Source of the DNA: Cryptomeria japonica
Lineage: Eukaryota; Streptophyta; Pinopsida; Cupressales; Cupressaceae
Direction: 5' to 3'
Assembly: GCF_030272615.1 (NCBI RefSeq)
Contig: NC_081412.1
Location: 39,424,791-39,488,790, forward strand
Length of the DNA: 64,000 nt
The notes under the pieces are model-generated. The model was not told the origin of the DNA and searched no databases. It saw only the letters and a program-made list of their open reading frames with translations. The position numbers were made by a program, and so were the translations under genes. This document shows, one piece after another, positions 25,159-34,240 of this stretch (positions within the stretch are counted from its first letter, which is position 1; every line of letters starts with the position of its first letter).

Positions 25159-25377
25159 GGACTCATTCCTTCATTATCAAGGTCACCACTTCTTAGTCTT
25201 AGAATCTACATTTTGTCTCTCTTTGTTTATCTCATGAGCTTAAGCATTTAGAAGCATTTTTATCAGTAACATATCATTAGAATAGCATATCATGTTAGCA
25301 TAGTATATCATGCTAGCATAACATCTCTTTATCAATAGCATAATCTTGTTGATCTTGGTTGCATAGGCATATAAATC

Positions 25378-25383
<6 letters not shown>

Positions 25384-25462
<79 letters not shown>
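25384..25462. repeat. (AT)n microsatellite, about 79 bases
   Basis: Uninterrupted alternating AT inside the downstream part of the solo LTR. Confidence 0.95.
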
Positions 25463-25464
<2 letters not shown>

Positions 25465-25680
25465 TTCCTTGAGTTGTCATTCTAAGGATCAATTGCTCAA
25501 TGATCTGAGAGCAATCATGATTTAAAGAATCCTTGAAGATAGAGGACAATGGGACTCTTTTGAAGGATTGGCTTGTTTAATTAATTTACCATGTTAGTCC
25601 TTATATCTAATGTTTCATTGGTATGTTAGTTTCTTGTTTTTCTAATTGATTGATTGATTGACCCACTAATCTAGCATACA

Positions 25681-26012
25681 GTGCCAAATTAATCACTCTC
25701 ATTTGCAACCATATCCATCTTTCATTTGCTTTCATTCATCACTTGCGTCCATTTTAGCTTATTTTGAACATTCATCAGCATGGAGCACATCTAGCATCCT
25801 TAGAAGCATGAAATCAAGCACACATCAAATCAAATTGAAGGACAAATCCTCAACAAAAAGGAGCTATTAAGTTTGTGTTTTCTTACTCATTAATTGTCTT
25901 TTGAGCTTTCTTTTTAGCATCCTAATCTTGAGTATTTGATTTGTTTGTGTATTCTTAGGTTGATAATTGCTATTTCAATCTTTCTTATTTAGTACTCACA
26001 TTTTTATTCACA
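25681..26012 (+). repeat. 3' LTR of outer element, second part
   Basis: From AAATTAATCACTC to the terminal TTCACA this matches 3020-3342 closely, including the GGACAAATCCTCAACAAAAA segment. It resumes exactly where the first part was interrupted, which proves the nesting order. Confidence 0.88.
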
Positions 26013-26683
26013 GGGTAGGTAGGGCCAACCATCGAGGATTAGGTCTAGATCTAGGGTTTATCTTGTTAAGTGAGCTTATCTTATTTAGTGTGAGATGACA
26101 CATCTATGGTGTAGAGTGACGACCCTTCCCATGATTTAGTAAGGTTATGTTACTAGCTCGTCTAATTGAAAAGAAGATGCTTGATTGATTAAGAGGATAT
26201 TGAAGGTATAATGAGTTTCAAAACAAAAGTTGCTAGTAACCAAGGGTAATTATTATACTAGTAATCATGTTAAGATGTTATCTCAAAACTAAATAAGAAT
26301 TAACATAGATACATAATTAACTTTTACAATACCTTTATATTACATAAACAATAATTGAATCAAAATTTAAAAAAGAAAAAAAAAATATGAAATTTTCACC
26401 ATTACACTTATACACTGTTACTTTGAAATTTCAAGAGACCTTTAACACTCGGGCATGTGACCTCCAAATACAAGCTTATAGGCTGAACATAACCAGCTTC
26501 TGAATGTCACTGAATAATAAAACTGTGTAAGTTTTTCTTGGCATCTTGAGAAGTGGAAACACTGAATATACTTGCCATTAATCGCAAGTATGTGACTATG
26601 CACAACAGGGCTTTGTTCGCTGCATTTCTTTGCCAACATCCACTTGCTTGCACGATGCCATTCACATCCATAGAAATAAACAG
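26013..26683 (+). promoter_or_regulatory. 5' flank of the PPR gene (putative promoter and 5' UTR)
   Basis: Unique-looking sequence between the outer element's 3' LTR and the PPR start codon. I see no clear TATA box and no other gene. The gene's upstream region within this window is therefore at most 671 bases before retroelement DNA begins. Confidence 0.4.
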
Positions 26684-29437
26684 ATGTCCATGAAACTACT
26701 TTCGAGGATAAAGAAGGGGACACTATTTTGTTATTGTTGCAGCACAGGTAGATTTAATAACAATGTACAGTTTCAAGGTTTCAACTGTAATCATAAATTG
26801 CCAATGTCATTTCTACCCACTGCCAATCTAAGTCTCACAAGATTATGTAGCGAGGGTCGGTTGAAGGAAGCCTTACACATTCTCCTTACCACACAAAACC
26901 CAAATGTAGAATCGTCCACATATCTTAAACTATTGCAGGCCTGCATTTCCAAGAAAGCCCTTTCAGAGAGCAAACGAATCCATTCCCACATCACCCACAT
27001 GGGATTTGAATTTGCTACAGGCACATTTTTTCAAAATAATCTTATCAACGTGTATGTCAAGTGCGGTGGTTTGGGTGATGCTCGTAAAGTGTTTGACGAA
27101 TTGACAGAACGAGACGTGATCTCGTGGAATATCATAATTGCAGCTTATAGAAGAGATGGGTGTCCACACGAGGCATTATCACTGTTTCGTCAAATGCAAC
27201 GAACATGTGTTCAACCCGATCAGTTCACCTTTGCCAGCGTCCTCCCTGGCTGTGCCAAAATAAGGGATTTGAAACAGGGTATGGACATCCATCAAAGCAT
27301 AATGGAAAGGGGATTTTTGTCAGATGTTGTCGTTGTAAGTGCCCTGATAGACATGTATGCAAAATGTGGAGACATACTCAAGGCGCGCGAACTGTTTGAT
27401 AAAATGCCTGAAAGAGATGTAGGCTCGTGGAATGTAATAATTGCAGGATATGCACAAGATGGGTTTGTTGAACAGGCCTTGGAGTTTGTTAAGCAAATGC
27501 AATTTGCAGGTGTAAAGCCAATTCCCTCAACCTTTGCAAGCATCCTCCCAGCCTGTGCGAAAATGGGAGCTTTAGAATATGGTATGGATATCCATCGACG
27601 CGTAATTGAAAGCGGATTTTTGTCAGATGTTGTGGTTGTAAGTGCCCTGGTAGATATGTATGCGAAATGTGGGAGAATACACACTGCACGTGCACTATTT
27701 GATGGAATGCCTGATAGAAATGTGATCTCATGGAATGGGATGATTGCAGGATATGCACAAAATGGTGCTCTCGATGAGGCTTTAAAGCTTTTCAAGGAGA
27801 TGCCTCAAAGAAATGTCATCTCGTGGACATCAATGATTGCAGGATATGCACAAAATGGCGTTCTCGACGAGGCTTTAAGACTCTTCAATGAAATGCCTCA
27901 AAGAGATGTTATCTCATGGAATGCTATGATTGCAGGATATGCCAAAAACGGGTTTGTTGAGAAAGCCCTGGAAACTTTTAAGCAAATGCAATTGGCAGGT
28001 GTAGAGCCAGATTCCACAACATTTGCCAGCATCCTCCCAGCTTGTGGCAAAATGGGAGCTTTGGAAAAGGGTATGGACATCCATCAAAGCATAATTGAAA
28101 ATGGGTTTCCGTCCGATATTTCAGTTCCAAATGCTCTGATAGACATGTATGCAAAATGTGGACGATTAGAGAAGGCACGCGAATTGTTTGATAATATGCC
28201 TCAAAGAGATGTGGTCTCATGGAATGCGATGACTGCAGGATATGCACAAAATGGATTTGCTGAAAAAGCCTTGGAAATTTTTAAGCTAATGCATTTGGAA
28301 GGTGTAAAGCCAGATTCCACAACTTTTGTTAGCATCCTCCCAGCCTGTGCCAAAATGGGGGCTTTGGAACAGGGTATGGACATCCATCAAAGCGTTATTG
28401 AAAGCGGATTTCTGTCGGATGTTGTAGTTGCAAGTGCTCTGGTAGACATGTATGCTAAGTGTGGAAACGTAAATACGGCTCGTGATCTGTTTGACAACAT
28501 GCCTCAAAGAAATTTGATCTCATGGACTGCAATGATTGCAGGATATGCACAAAACGGCTTTTGTAAAGATGCTATCAAACTCTTTGAACTAATGAAACAC
28601 TCTGGGACATTGCCTGACTATGTAAGCTTCGCTTGTGTTTTATTAGCATGCAGTCATGCAGGTTTAGTGAGTGAGGGATGTAAATACTTCAATGTCATGA
28701 ATGACTCTTACTGCATTACACCTACAATCGATCATTACGTGTGTATGGTTGACCTTCTTGGCCGTGCTGGCTATCTTGAAGAAACTCTAAACTTTATCAT
28801 CAAAATGCCATCTAAACCTGTGGTGGTTGTGTGGACATGTTTGCTTGGTGCCTGCAGAACACATAAGAATATAGAATTAGGAGTATTTACAGCAACTCAT
28901 CTGTTTGAGTTGGATCCTAAAAACACTTCGACTTATGTTCTTCTGTCCAACATCTATGCAGAGGTGGGAAGGTGGGGTGAGGTTCACATGGTAAGAAGAT
29001 TGATGGAAGATAAAGACATAAAAAAGATACCTGGATGTAGTTGGATTGAAGGTCATAAAATGGTAGAGGCTTTTAGTGTAGGAGATAGATCACACCCACA
29101 GACACAGGAGATCTATGCAAAGTTGGAGAAATTGTCTTGGGAGATGAAGATGACAGGTTATCTTCCAGACTCCAGATACGTACTGAATGATGTGGAGGAG
29201 GAGGAAAAAGAATTATTCCTCTGCCACCACAGTGAGAAGTTGGCAATTGCATTTGGATTGTTAAACACGCCTCCTGGATCAACTATCAGAGTTGTCAAAA
29301 ACCTTCGAGTATGTGTTGACTGTCACACTGCAACCAAGTTTATCTCCAAGATTGTTGCAAGGCAAATTGTTGTAAGAGATGCAAACCGGTTTCATCATTT
29401 CAAAGAAGGACAATGTTCTTGCAAAGATTATTGGTGA
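26684..29437 (+). CDS. PLS-class pentatricopeptide repeat protein with E and DYW domains (predicted organellar C-to-U RNA editing factor)
   Basis: Single uninterrupted frame of 917 codons ending DYW. I start at the ATG at 26684 (MSMKLLSRIKKG); the frame stays open for 18 codons upstream but has only a TTG there. The basic N-terminus suits an organelle transit peptide. About 18 PPR motifs follow from roughly residue 90 to 700 in P-L-S order with a 101-residue (303-bp) period, plus two extra 31-residue S-type motifs near residues 348-409. E motifs and a PG box (KKIPGCSWIEG) lead to the DYW deaminase: H849-S-E851 is the catalytic HxE, C877-x-x-C880-H881 and the final CSC (C911, C913) bind zinc. 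Family knowledge: such proteins bind organelle transcripts and deaminate a specific cytidine. All key residues are present, so the gene looks functional. It is intronless and has no co-oriented neighbours. The target is unknown. Confidence 0.93.
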   Translation: MSMKLLSRIKKGTLFCYCCSTGRFNNNVQFQGFNCNHKLPMSFLPTANLSLTRLCSEGRLKEALHILLTTQNPNVESSTYLKLLQACISKKALSESKRIHSHITHMGFEFATGTFFQNNLINVYVKCGGLGDARKVFDELTERDVISWNIIIAAYRRDGCPHEALSLFRQMQRTCVQPDQFTFASVLPGCAKIRDLKQGMDIHQSIMERGFLSDVVVVSALIDMYAKCGDILKARELFDKMPERDVGSWNVIIAGYAQDGFVEQALEFVKQMQFAGVKPIPSTFASILPACAKMGALEYGMDIHRRVIESGFLSDVVVVSALVDMYAKCGRIHTARALFDGMPDRNVISWNGMIAGYAQNGALDEALKLFKEMPQRNVISWTSMIAGYAQNGVLDEALRLFNEMPQRDVISWNAMIAGYAKNGFVEKALETFKQMQLAGVEPDSTTFASILPACGKMGALEKGMDIHQSIIENGFPSDISVPNALIDMYAKCGRLEKARELFDNMPQRDVVSWNAMTAGYAQNGFAEKALEIFKLMHLEGVKPDSTTFVSILPACAKMGALEQGMDIHQSVIESGFLSDVVVASALVDMYAKCGNVNTARDLFDNMPQRNLISWTAMIAGYAQNGFCKDAIKLFELMKHSGTLPDYVSFACVLLACSHAGLVSEGCKYFNVMNDSYCITPTIDHYVCMVDLLGRAGYLEETLNFIIKMPSKPVVVVWTCLLGACRTHKNIELGVFTATHLFELDPKNTSTYVLLSNIYAEVGRWGEVHMVRRLMEDKDIKKIPGCSWIEGHKMVEAFSVGDRSHPQTQEIYAKLEKLSWEMKMTGYLPDSRYVLNDVEEEEKELFLCHHSEKLAIAFGLLNTPPGSTIRVVKNLRVCVDCHTATKFISKIVARQIVVRDANRFHHFKEGQCSCKDYW

Positions 29438-30740
29438 TGCTAAGGGAAGCAATTTGTCATCATAGGCTTGTACTTAAAGCGGATGCAGCGTGTCACACCT
29501 GTAGTGATAAAGAAGGAACCAGGTTTTGTTTCTAGTTTCTGAAAATCGTTTTTTCTAAAGAGTTTGGATACCTAGGCCACTCTATTTACTAATTAATTCA
29601 TATGTATAGTACACAATGCGCACCATTGCCTCTATATACTAATGGGGTATTTGTTTAAGTTCTGTTTGTATGATACTTTGGAGGCATCATGACATTGAAC
29701 TGTTTTCAGGGAACTTTATCTGGAGGTGGAGACAGGGAATGAGCAAAAGGAGAGGAACATGAGTTAAGGAAATGGATTAATGTTTGGTCAAGAGGAAATG
29801 CTAGGAAACTGATTACAGTCAATCCAGTGCTTGGAGAAGATGGTAAAAGCGCCTCTTCTCATACTAACCTTTGTTATTTTGTGCGGTCCTTTTATTTGGA
29901 TTAATTGTATCATTCTATGTCAATTATGCCATTCTTGTATGAAATTGTTTATTTATTCTTTTGGATCTACATTAATTTATGGGCAGAGATTTATAATTTT
30001 GCTTCACATTGCTTTTTGCTTTTGGGAGAGTAATACGTATATGAACTCAGTTATTTTTTACTTTTTTAATATTGCAATTGGTATATATGTATAGTATCTA
30101 TTATTTGAAGTATATTATGTTTGGTATATATGTGTATACTATCTAACTAATTTGTATAATGAGGTTTATAAACTGATATTTTGTAAATAGAGATTGCGAG
30201 GTGATCGAGAAAGAGACTATAAGAGAGGTTCGTTTTTTAATGTTAAAAAAAAAAATATAATTTATATGATTAATTATTATTTTAAAGTATGTAAACAGTG
30301 CTTAAATGATAGCATAAATCAAGACATCTATATACTAACACATAAGAAGAAATAGTTGTGTAAAAAAACAATGAAAAAAATAATTATACATCTATTGCTT
30401 AATCATTTCCACTTACATGAAAAATAGTAGGATTCTACACTACAAAATAGACCAATATGTAGGTCATCATAAATGCAAATGTTTTGAATATATAGAAAAC
30501 TTTGTTAAATGCTATAAATTGGTATAGAAATGAAAATGAAAAGATGGAAAGGTAGAATTTCTTCTTTCCATATAGATATCAATGGCGAGGAGCTTGAAGC
30601 TAAGGTAAGTATTAGTTTTTTTAAGAATGAATACACGATAGATTTTAGCTTAATGTATGTTGATTTCACTTACCTCAAAGAGTGAATGGGGCAACTAGAA
30701 AAGAAGCAAGACAAGATGATGTCTTCCCTAAAGAATATTA
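29438..30740. other. 3' flank of PPR gene, no further gene
   Basis: Probably the 3' UTR followed by AT-rich intergenic DNA. No canonical AATAAA close to the stop codon stands out. A short plus-strand open frame near 29831 has no recognisable domain. Confidence 0.4.
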
Positions 30741-31437
30741 TCTAGCTCAATAAAACAACCAAATGAACATTTCCAATCCCAGAAAATATATCATCTAGAA
30801 TATTAGTAAAATGACAATATTTCTACTTTCCCTTGTTGATATAAAATCTCTATATTATATGTAAGTGATGAACTTATTTGTTTTCAAAACATGAAAATAT
30901 CCCACTTAGAAGTTCAATATGAAAGGAAGTTTGAGTACAAAATTTTTAGTCCTCATTGTATTTTTTAATACTTTATATTTAATATTGAACTGTCATTTAT
31001 AAGTGATCATAACAATATGATGTTGTTATTGGTTGGAAAAGTTAAAAACTTGTCAAAATATTTCCTTTCCTTCTAAAGATGCCATAGCCATAATCAAAAT
31101 CTTTCAAAACCATGTCTAGTTGTTAAAACCCCTCTTCAAATCTGATACCATCTATTTTGGATGCAAAAGCACTTTTGGGTAAATGGTTTTTTTGCTAGTA
31201 GTAATCTTGCTCTTAGTGATTAGGTAGTTTCTAGAATTTAGTGTGAATACTAGATGCTAATCTAAGTTAATTAACTTTGTATCTAAAATTTTAGCTCAAA
31301 ATCAATACATGTACAACCTCTGGTGCAATTTCTCTAATATAAGCTTCAAGCTCTTGTTTGCTATTATCTAAAATGATCTCTTAACCCAATGGAATGAAAG
31401 CCTTTTATAACTTTCTCAAGATTTTAAAGTAGAGTGG
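30741..31437 (+). repeat. Dispersed repeat, copy A, left part
   Basis: Aligns with 41105-41880 (shared CATCTAGAAT..TTAGTAAAATGA and TTTCTACTTTCCCTTGTTGA). It is interrupted at 31437 by the gag-only LTR element and resumes at 39446. Confidence 0.75.
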
Positions 31438-32635
31438 TGTAAAGCGGAAAATCGAACCCTAGGTGTTCCCCCACTCCGAGGAGAGAGAAAGGAGGTCACT
31501 AGGATTGACAGTTTTCACTTAGGAGAAACTTTACATTCAAAAGAAGGGTTGAAACTCACAAGATCCAATCCCACACAATGCAAGATTAAATTCTAAATGA
31601 GTTTCAAGGGTTGAGACAGCAAGGATACCCTCTTTTGTAAAGAATGTAGATAGAAAGATTGAACTAGGAGTGTATGTAAAAGTAGGAAAGATTCTTTTGT
31701 AGACGGAGATAGAGACACGGGATGAAGCTGTGGACCTGAAATTAGCAGTAAAATGTCGAGACGATGTTGTCTTGCAAGTTTGAGCGAAAGTTGACGGGAC
31801 GATGGCGCCCGGAGTGCACACGGTCCTCCGAAAAATCCGCGAAACGAAGGGGGATCTGTTTGTCTCTGCACAAGGATTCCAGATCTTCAATTACAGCCGC
31901 GTACCTGCAACCTACACACAGAAAAGAGAGGACGATTGGGGGGTTAGGGATTAGGGGTTTGCCTTCAGGTCAAACCCCAGTTTTGGAATTAACCAAGAAA
32001 TGAGAATGTTGTAAATGTAAATGTTTGTAATGTAATCAAGTACTGATACCTTGTTGTAAGAATGTTTGTATTCTTACATGCGAAGGTGTAAATGATGTTG
32101 TATGTTGTGTGTTGTAGGTGATCTCCTCTTCAATGGTTGAATCCTTGTCTTGAATGCAACACCTAGCCTTGAATGGAGACCTAGAATGCTCAATTGCTTG
32201 AAAGAATGCTTGAATGCTTGAATGTTTGAATGTTTGAATGTTTGCCTATCGCTTCCGCCTCTTGCACACATGTTTTTTTCTCCCCTTTTCGTGAGGGGAA
32301 ATGTAGTTTATATACTTGTCAATTAGGGTTAGGAGACTGATTTTTTCGACCTTAGGCCGACCTAGGAACATTATTTTCCAAATTGCAAACTTGAAGACCC
32401 GCTGCCCAACAAGAGACCAGGCCCAAAATAGGGCCAGAGACCAGGGCGTTGGGTGCCATGGTCCCACCTCCCGAGATAGCACGGTGCAAGGAGGATCAGG
32501 CCAAGGTGCAGAAAGATGCAGTTTTTGATGTCGTAAACAGGTTTCGGGGTCTTCATTCAGGTTTAACGTTGCGCCGCCATCGTGAAGACCCAAATGCAGT
32601 CAAAATTACAAGTGTCGCAATTTTACGACGCTACA
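31438..32635 (-). repeat. 3' LTR of gag-only element
   Basis: 1198 bases. It is preceded in element sense by the purine tract AAAGTGGGGGCTAAA (32636-32650). A TATATAAAC promoter-like motif lies near 32307 (reads on the minus strand as GTTTATATA in plus sense). Confidence 0.9.
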
Positions 32636-32650
32636 TTTAGCCCCCACTTT

Positions 32651-33538
32651 AGCGGGAGTATAAGCCTATGCCCATACTTCCGGTAAAGTACAAGGAAACA
32701 ACATTGAAAGACTTTCACCACGTCAAGGAGGCAAGATACACCACGCCCCCAGTGGACTAAGGATCTTACGACTTCGATTGACAAAGTAAAAGGGAAGATC
32801 ACGAGGGAGAACCATGACTGACAGTAGTACGGTTCCCTCACTATGAGTCATGCAAGAAAAAATACCAAAAATTTTCAAGGCAAAGCTAGGTTCGCCAAGA
32901 AATTTTTAAGAATCTTGAAGAGATATGGACGGAGTATATGCCCCCTACGTTAAAGCGATCGCACATGCCTCATCGGGGGTGATTGCATTAAGGTAGTGAT
33001 ACAAATAAGAAATGAGAAGGGAAAGGAGCATGTTATCACAAAGATTTAGCCCCCAAGTGTGAGATAAACCCAAGGATAATAGACACAAAACACAAATCAC
33101 GAGGTGACTTCACTTTCCTTGGGGTCAGTATGTTGTATGATAATTCATGTATATCATATGTATGTATACATAATTGTTCTTCATTCCCCAATCAAGGAAG
33201 GTCACCTAGAAGAAGGGAACACATGTGTCTTTTGAGTCAACATGAGAGAGACCAAAAGAGATCTCAATGCTTTGCATCATCCTCAAGTAGACAACACTAA
33301 GGACAACAAATAGAAGAATGAGAATAACACATAGAAGAAGTAACAAAAAAGATCAAGAGAGGAGGAGAGAGTCTGCTGTGCTAATGAACTAGTCTAGCAC
33401 GTCATCCACCCCCCGATCTTGCTGATCAATATTTCGGGAAGGCAAGAAACAGGCTAGAGGAGGAACATCCAACACAACAGATGGAGCTATCACAATATCC
33501 AAACAAGGGCTATGTTCATGTTCCAAGCCACGTTGTTC
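32651..33538. other. 3' non-coding part of gag-only element
   Basis: Lies between the basic ORF and the polypurine tract. No domain is recognised. Confidence 0.5.
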
Positions 33539-34192
33539 TTATCTAGGAGCTAAGATAAGTGCTTTAGAAAATTCGTTAGATAAATGGTTATCAATATCAA
33601 CATATTCATATTCATTATCAGAAGCAAGAGAAGTAACATTTTCATCATGAATAACATTTTCATCTATACCATCATCAAGATTTATAAAAATAGGATCTTT
33701 AACTCGCATAGGATCAAAACCATCATGCATCTTATGCTTAGGAGATTTTGGCTCAATTTTCGGCTGAGGAGAAAATGGAATAATACTAGCTGAAGGTGTT
33801 TTTGGGGATTGCAAAGCTTGAGAAGCAACTGCACGAGCTCTAAGACGACGCTTTCGTCGGCGTTCACGTGCAGAACGATTTCGTCTAGTCTTAGTAGGAA
33901 GTTGAGAAGATTGAGGAGGGGGAATGTTCTCATCCTTATCACTTGGGTGTTTAGGTTGTGGTCTCTTAGGTTGGATAATAGGAGAAGAGGAAGGTCTCTT
34001 CTCTTTATAAGAGGAAGGAGGAGGAACTGCTCCATATAAAGGAGGATTATTTGGTTTAGGAAGGAGACCAAGTCCATCATGACAAGGAGGTATAGGTCTA
34101 CTTTTAGAAAGTTTATTAGACATAGACATAGTCACATCCATAGGGATGGGTTGGGAATCTTCTTGAGGAAAGACATTAGTTTTATCTTTCAA
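33539..34192 (-). pseudogene. Basic and proline-rich ORF downstream of gag, fossil of the gag-only element
   Basis: About 217 codons with proline-rich blocks, an arginine-rich patch (RERRRKRRLRARA) that could act in nuclear import or nucleic-acid binding, and an acidic C-terminal part. It follows gag closely on the same strand. No polymerase domain is seen. Its role in the element is unknown. Confidence 0.5.
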
Positions 34193-34240
34193 AGGAAGAA
34201 CTTCCTTCTCAAGAACGATAGGAATATCAATTTTGGGTGT

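Larger units (their letters stand above)
11637..25680 (+). mobile_element. Solo LTR (about 2 kb) split by two later insertions
   Basis: Begins TGTAGACACC and ends GCATACA. Flanks ATGCT and GTGCC look like a decayed 5-base target duplication. After removing the Helitron-like insertion (12017-19112) and the Copia element (19921-24876), about 2 kb of continuous AATTAAATAAA- and CCTTTAATG-rich sequence remains. It has a TATAAATA box at 25151 and no internal coding region. That fits a solo LTR, in plus orientation, within the 3' LTR of the outer element. Confidence 0.7.
2315..26012 (+). mobile_element. Outer non-autonomous LTR retroelement, nested host of later insertions
   Basis: Two direct terminal repeats of about 1.03-1.06 kb match base for base over long stretches. 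One is 2315-3342. The other starts at 10914 and is completed at 25681-26012, because a 14-kb composite insertion splits it at 11636. A polypurine tract (10901-10913) precedes the 3' LTR and a primer-binding-like stretch follows the 5' LTR, so the element reads on the plus strand. The 7.6-kb interior shows a proline/serine-rich gag-like stretch but no reverse transcriptase, integrase or RNase H that I can see. It is therefore a large non-autonomous derivative. It looks broken in many places and old, since the LTR copies differ by substitutions and indels. Confidence 0.8.

Noticed and set aside
26630-26683. Upstream extension of the PPR frame
   Set aside because: The open frame extends 18 codons further but only reaches TTG at 26630, not a plausible nuclear start. 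ATG 26684 is used instead.
26442-28507. Several 60-167 codon minus-strand frames opposite the PPR gene
   Set aside because: Shadows of the PPR coding strand. Their internal similarity reflects the 303-bp repeat units.
31537-31890. 117-codon open frame present in all three LTR copies of the gag-only family (also 38309-38662 and 50403-50756)
   Set aside because: It begins at TTG right after a TAA, and the differences among the three copies mostly change the residue. It looks like chance openness in young LTRs, not a conserved gene.
32074-32271. Histidine/phenylalanine/lysine-rich repeat frame (HSNIQAFKHS)
   Set aside because: It arises from a simple TTGAATGTTTGAATG repeat in the LTR and has no coding value.
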